Shown here one piece after another: positions 62,257 to 64,000 of a stretch of DNA of 64,000 bases. The notes beneath the pieces are model-generated. The model was given only the letters and a program-made list of their open reading frames with translations, ran no database searches and was not told where the DNA came from. Position 1 is the first letter of the stretch; every line of letters starts with the position of its first letter. Position numbers and translations under genes: made by a program. The stretch is from Bin55 sp963667455 (lineage in GTDB: Bacteria > Pseudomonadota > Gammaproteobacteria > Pseudomonadales > Azotimanducaceae). The DNA lies in NCBI GenBank assembly GCA_963667455.2, contig CAXXFR010000039.1, forward strand, positions 62,001 to 126,000, given 5' to 3'.

Positions 62257-63276
62257 CTACTTCGTGTGGCCTTTGTCAATGTCTGTTGTAGCCTGTACGA
62301 TTTCCGCAATGCATCGCGGCCCGCGATAGATCAACGCCGAATACAGCTGAATGAGATCCGCTCCCGCATCGAGCATCTCCAAAGCAGAAGTTCGATCCCA
62401 AATTCCCCCACACCCGATAACGGGAAAACCCGATCCCAAGATGCTCCTAACGGCACTTACTGTCTGAACAGCTAAAGGAAACAAGGGCTTTCCACTCAGC
62501 CCTCCCGCTTCCGAACCTTGTTTGTCCAACAGGTTCCTACGCTCTGTCGTAGTGTTCGTTGCAATAATTCCGTCACACCCTGATTCCCTGATCGACACGC
62601 AAAGCGACTCAAGCGAATCTTCGTCGAGGTCCGGTGAAATCTTGACGAAAATCGACACTCTTGACTGAACACTGCTTGTTGCCTCGCGTCGCTCGACAAT
62701 GCGATCAAGCAACGGTACTACATGGTCACGCTCTTGCAGACGGTTTAGACCAAGCGTGTTCGGCGACGAAATGTTGATCGTGACGAAATCGACGCTATAT
62801 GTTAGCGTATCCAAACATTCCACATAATCGTCGACCGCATCTCGAAGCGGAGTGTCCCAGTTCTTTCCGATATTGACACCTAACGGAATTTTGACATGAT
62901 TATCGGCTTGACCTAGACGATCAGCGAGTGCTTGCGCCCCACAGTTGTTAAAACCCAAGCGATTGATTAGTGCTAGGTCCTTCCGCAGTCGAAAGAGTCT
63001 CGGGAATCTGTTCCCAGGTTGCGGACGCGGCGTAACGCATCCCAATTCGATAAAGCCCAATCCCAACTTGGCGATTCCCTGAATAGCCATGCCATCTTTG
63101 TCAAAACCCGCCGCCATACCTAAACGGTTGGGGAACTTCAGACCACCCACTGAAATCCGCTCATCCTGAGGCTCCGGCACAGATACAGCTCCATACATGG
63201 ACAAGAGCTTTAGCACTACAAGGTGAGCCCACTCCGGAGGCAGTGCGAAGAGAACCGAGCGGGCAAAGGGATACAC
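62257..63276 (-). CDS. pyrD: Dihydroorotate dehydrogenase (quinone), class 2
   Basis: 339 residues. The class 2 N-terminal membrane-associated helix (PEWAHLVVLKLLSMYG) precedes the FMN barrel: GMAAGFDKDG, GCVTPRPQPGN, FVTINISSPNT with the catalytic Ser, IATNTT and GCGGI. It oxidises dihydroorotate with ubiquinone in pyrimidine synthesis at the inner membrane. The start is GTG at 63276; the next gene amtB begins 68 bases downstream and may be co-transcribed. Confidence 0.96.
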   Translation of the reverse strand: MYPFARSVLFALPPEWAHLVVLKLLSMYGAVSVPEPQDERISVGGLKFPNRLGMAAGFDKDGMAIQGIAKLGLGFIELGCVTPRPQPGNRFPRLFRLRKDLALINRLGFNNCGAQALADRLGQADNHVKIPLGVNIGKNWDTPLRDAVDDYVECLDTLTYSVDFVTINISSPNTLGLNRLQERDHVVPLLDRIVERREATSSVQSRVSIFVKISPDLDEDSLESLCVSIRESGCDGIIATNTTTERRNLLDKQGSEAGGLSGKPLFPLAVQTVSAVRSILGSGFPVIGCGGIWDRTSALEMLDAGADLIQLYSALIYRGPRCIAEIVQATTDIDKGHTK

Positions 63277-63380
63277 GAGATTTCGTTAAATTGCTATCCC
63301 ATTTGTGTCTTAATCATGGTAGACGGCATCTTAATAGTCAAAACATCGGAGAATTTGTCAATGCCCTTTGGATACGTTAC

Positions 63381-64000
63381 ATGAGGTCAGAACAACCGAC
63401 GAATACAATCTCCAACTCTGCTTCCCATGAAGGGCCGCGCGCCTCATCGTCGATCTTGAAACCGAGTCCGAGTCCTAACGACACTCTGCAACGAGTTAGC
63501 GATTTGCGAGACTGGCTCAACACTCGCGTGGTGGGTCAGGCGGCTCTAACACAACGACTTATCATCGCGTTGCTTTGTGGTGGTCACTTGCTCGTCGAGG
63601 GAGCACCGGGCTTAGCCAAGACTCGAGCGGTCAAGGAATTGGCTCGGGGAGTTCGAGGCGAGTTTCATCGGATTCAGTTTACCCCTGACCTACTGCCCAG
63701 CGACATCACTGGTACCGAGGTGTTCCGTCCAGAAGATGGTACGTTCCACTTCAAACGGGGTCCTATATTTCAGAACATTCTGCTCGCTGACGAAGTGAAT
63801 CGAGCACCGGCCAAAGTTCAGTCCGCATTGCTGGAAGGCATGGCCGAACACCAAGTCACCCAAGGTCGTGAAACGTTCGCGCTACCCGACCTCTTCCTTG
63901 TGATGGCCACCCAAAATCCCATCGAGCAGGATGGCACCTATCCGCTACCTGAAGCACAGCTAGACCGGTTCTTGATGCATGTGAGAGTCGGTTATCCACC
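63381..64000 (+). CDS. MoxR family AAA+ ATPase, 3' part cut off by window edge
   Basis: About 206 codons are visible. A Ser/Pro-rich N-terminal tail is followed by the AAA+ core: Walker A-like GAPGLAKT, QFTPDLLPSDITG, Walker B ILLADEVNRAPAKVQ and sensor region MATQNPIEQDGTYPLPEAQLDRF, all typical MoxR. Such ATPases act as chaperones with VWA-domain or DUF58 proteins; those genes would lie beyond the window. The start ATG at 63381 is divergent from pyrD with a 104-base gap; no strong ribosome site is visible. Confidence 0.92.
   Translation, partial: MRSEQPTNTISNSASHEGPRASSSILKPSPSPNDTLQRVSDLRDWLNTRVVGQAALTQRLIIALLCGGHLLVEGAPGLAKTRAVKELARGVRGEFHRIQFTPDLLPSDITGTEVFRPEDGTFHFKRGPIFQNILLADEVNRAPAKVQSALLEGMAEHQVTQGRETFALPDLFLVMATQNPIEQDGTYPLPEAQLDRFLMHVRVGYP

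Overview
The window looks like a stretch of chromosome from a gammaproteobacterium of moderate GC content. The main reason is a gene block that recalls the Pseudomonas order gap - mfd - csiV - methylthioinosine phosphorylase - lexA - topA, together with a class 2 pyrD, a gammaproteobacterial-type LexA with a candidate SOS box, a zinc-finger topoisomerase I and an mfd-linked csiV. I cannot fix the order or genus. Non-ATG starts (GTG, TTG) and 1-4 nt start/stop overlaps are common. I see no insertion sequence, prophage, integron or CRISPR array.

Layout. 1-9.2 kb: a quinol-type nitric oxide reductase cut by the window edge, a DUF1828/DUF1829 protein, an SMP-30 family lactonase, an MFS exporter and a two-gene heterodimeric ABC exporter. 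9.2-14.3 kb: an RNA-like interval ending in a good plus-strand terminator, then a translationally coupled pair made of a membrane b-type/pentaheme c-type cytochrome with TPRs and a CRTAC1-like FG-GAP/ASPIC protein. 14.4-26.5 kb: a secreted S9 peptidase divergent from a three-gene ABC-2 exporter with twin DUF3526 permeases, a ZIP transporter, a guanidinobutyrase-type ureohydrolase, a secreted EF-hand protein and a large TPR/FG-GAP/ASPIC lipoprotein. 26.9 kb: tRNA-Glu(TTC) with a near-consensus promoter.

27-37 kb: a DUF815 ATPase overlapping a DUF481 outer-membrane protein, a PutP symporter, then a minus-strand metabolic set in which an NADPH/ferredoxin oxidoreductase feeds or drains a KorA/KorB 2-oxoacid:ferredoxin oxidoreductase, followed by a long-form GAPDH. 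37.6-39.3 kb: a lipoprotein built of alpha-helical W...DP..A repeats and a 33-residue membrane peptide with a clear ribosome binding site.

39.7-53 kb: the housekeeping block mfd, csiV, then an opposing operon mscS-hpt-MTIP that places two consecutive purine-salvage steps side by side, then lexA and topA plus small membrane proteins of unknown role. 52.9-64 kb: a universal stress protein, a lytic transglycosylase and tatD; a glutaredoxin-like protein; a small beta-barrel; a tight acetyltransferase - S9 peptidase - Ddl-like ligase operon; amtB; pyrD; and the start of a MoxR-type AAA+ gene.

The candidates for something little described are the b/c cytochrome-TPR-ASPIC pair, the acetyltransferase/peptidase/ATP-grasp operon, the tiny membrane protein at 39.2 kb and the orphan terminator at 9.5 kb. 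All similarity calls rest on reading motifs by eye; no database search was run.
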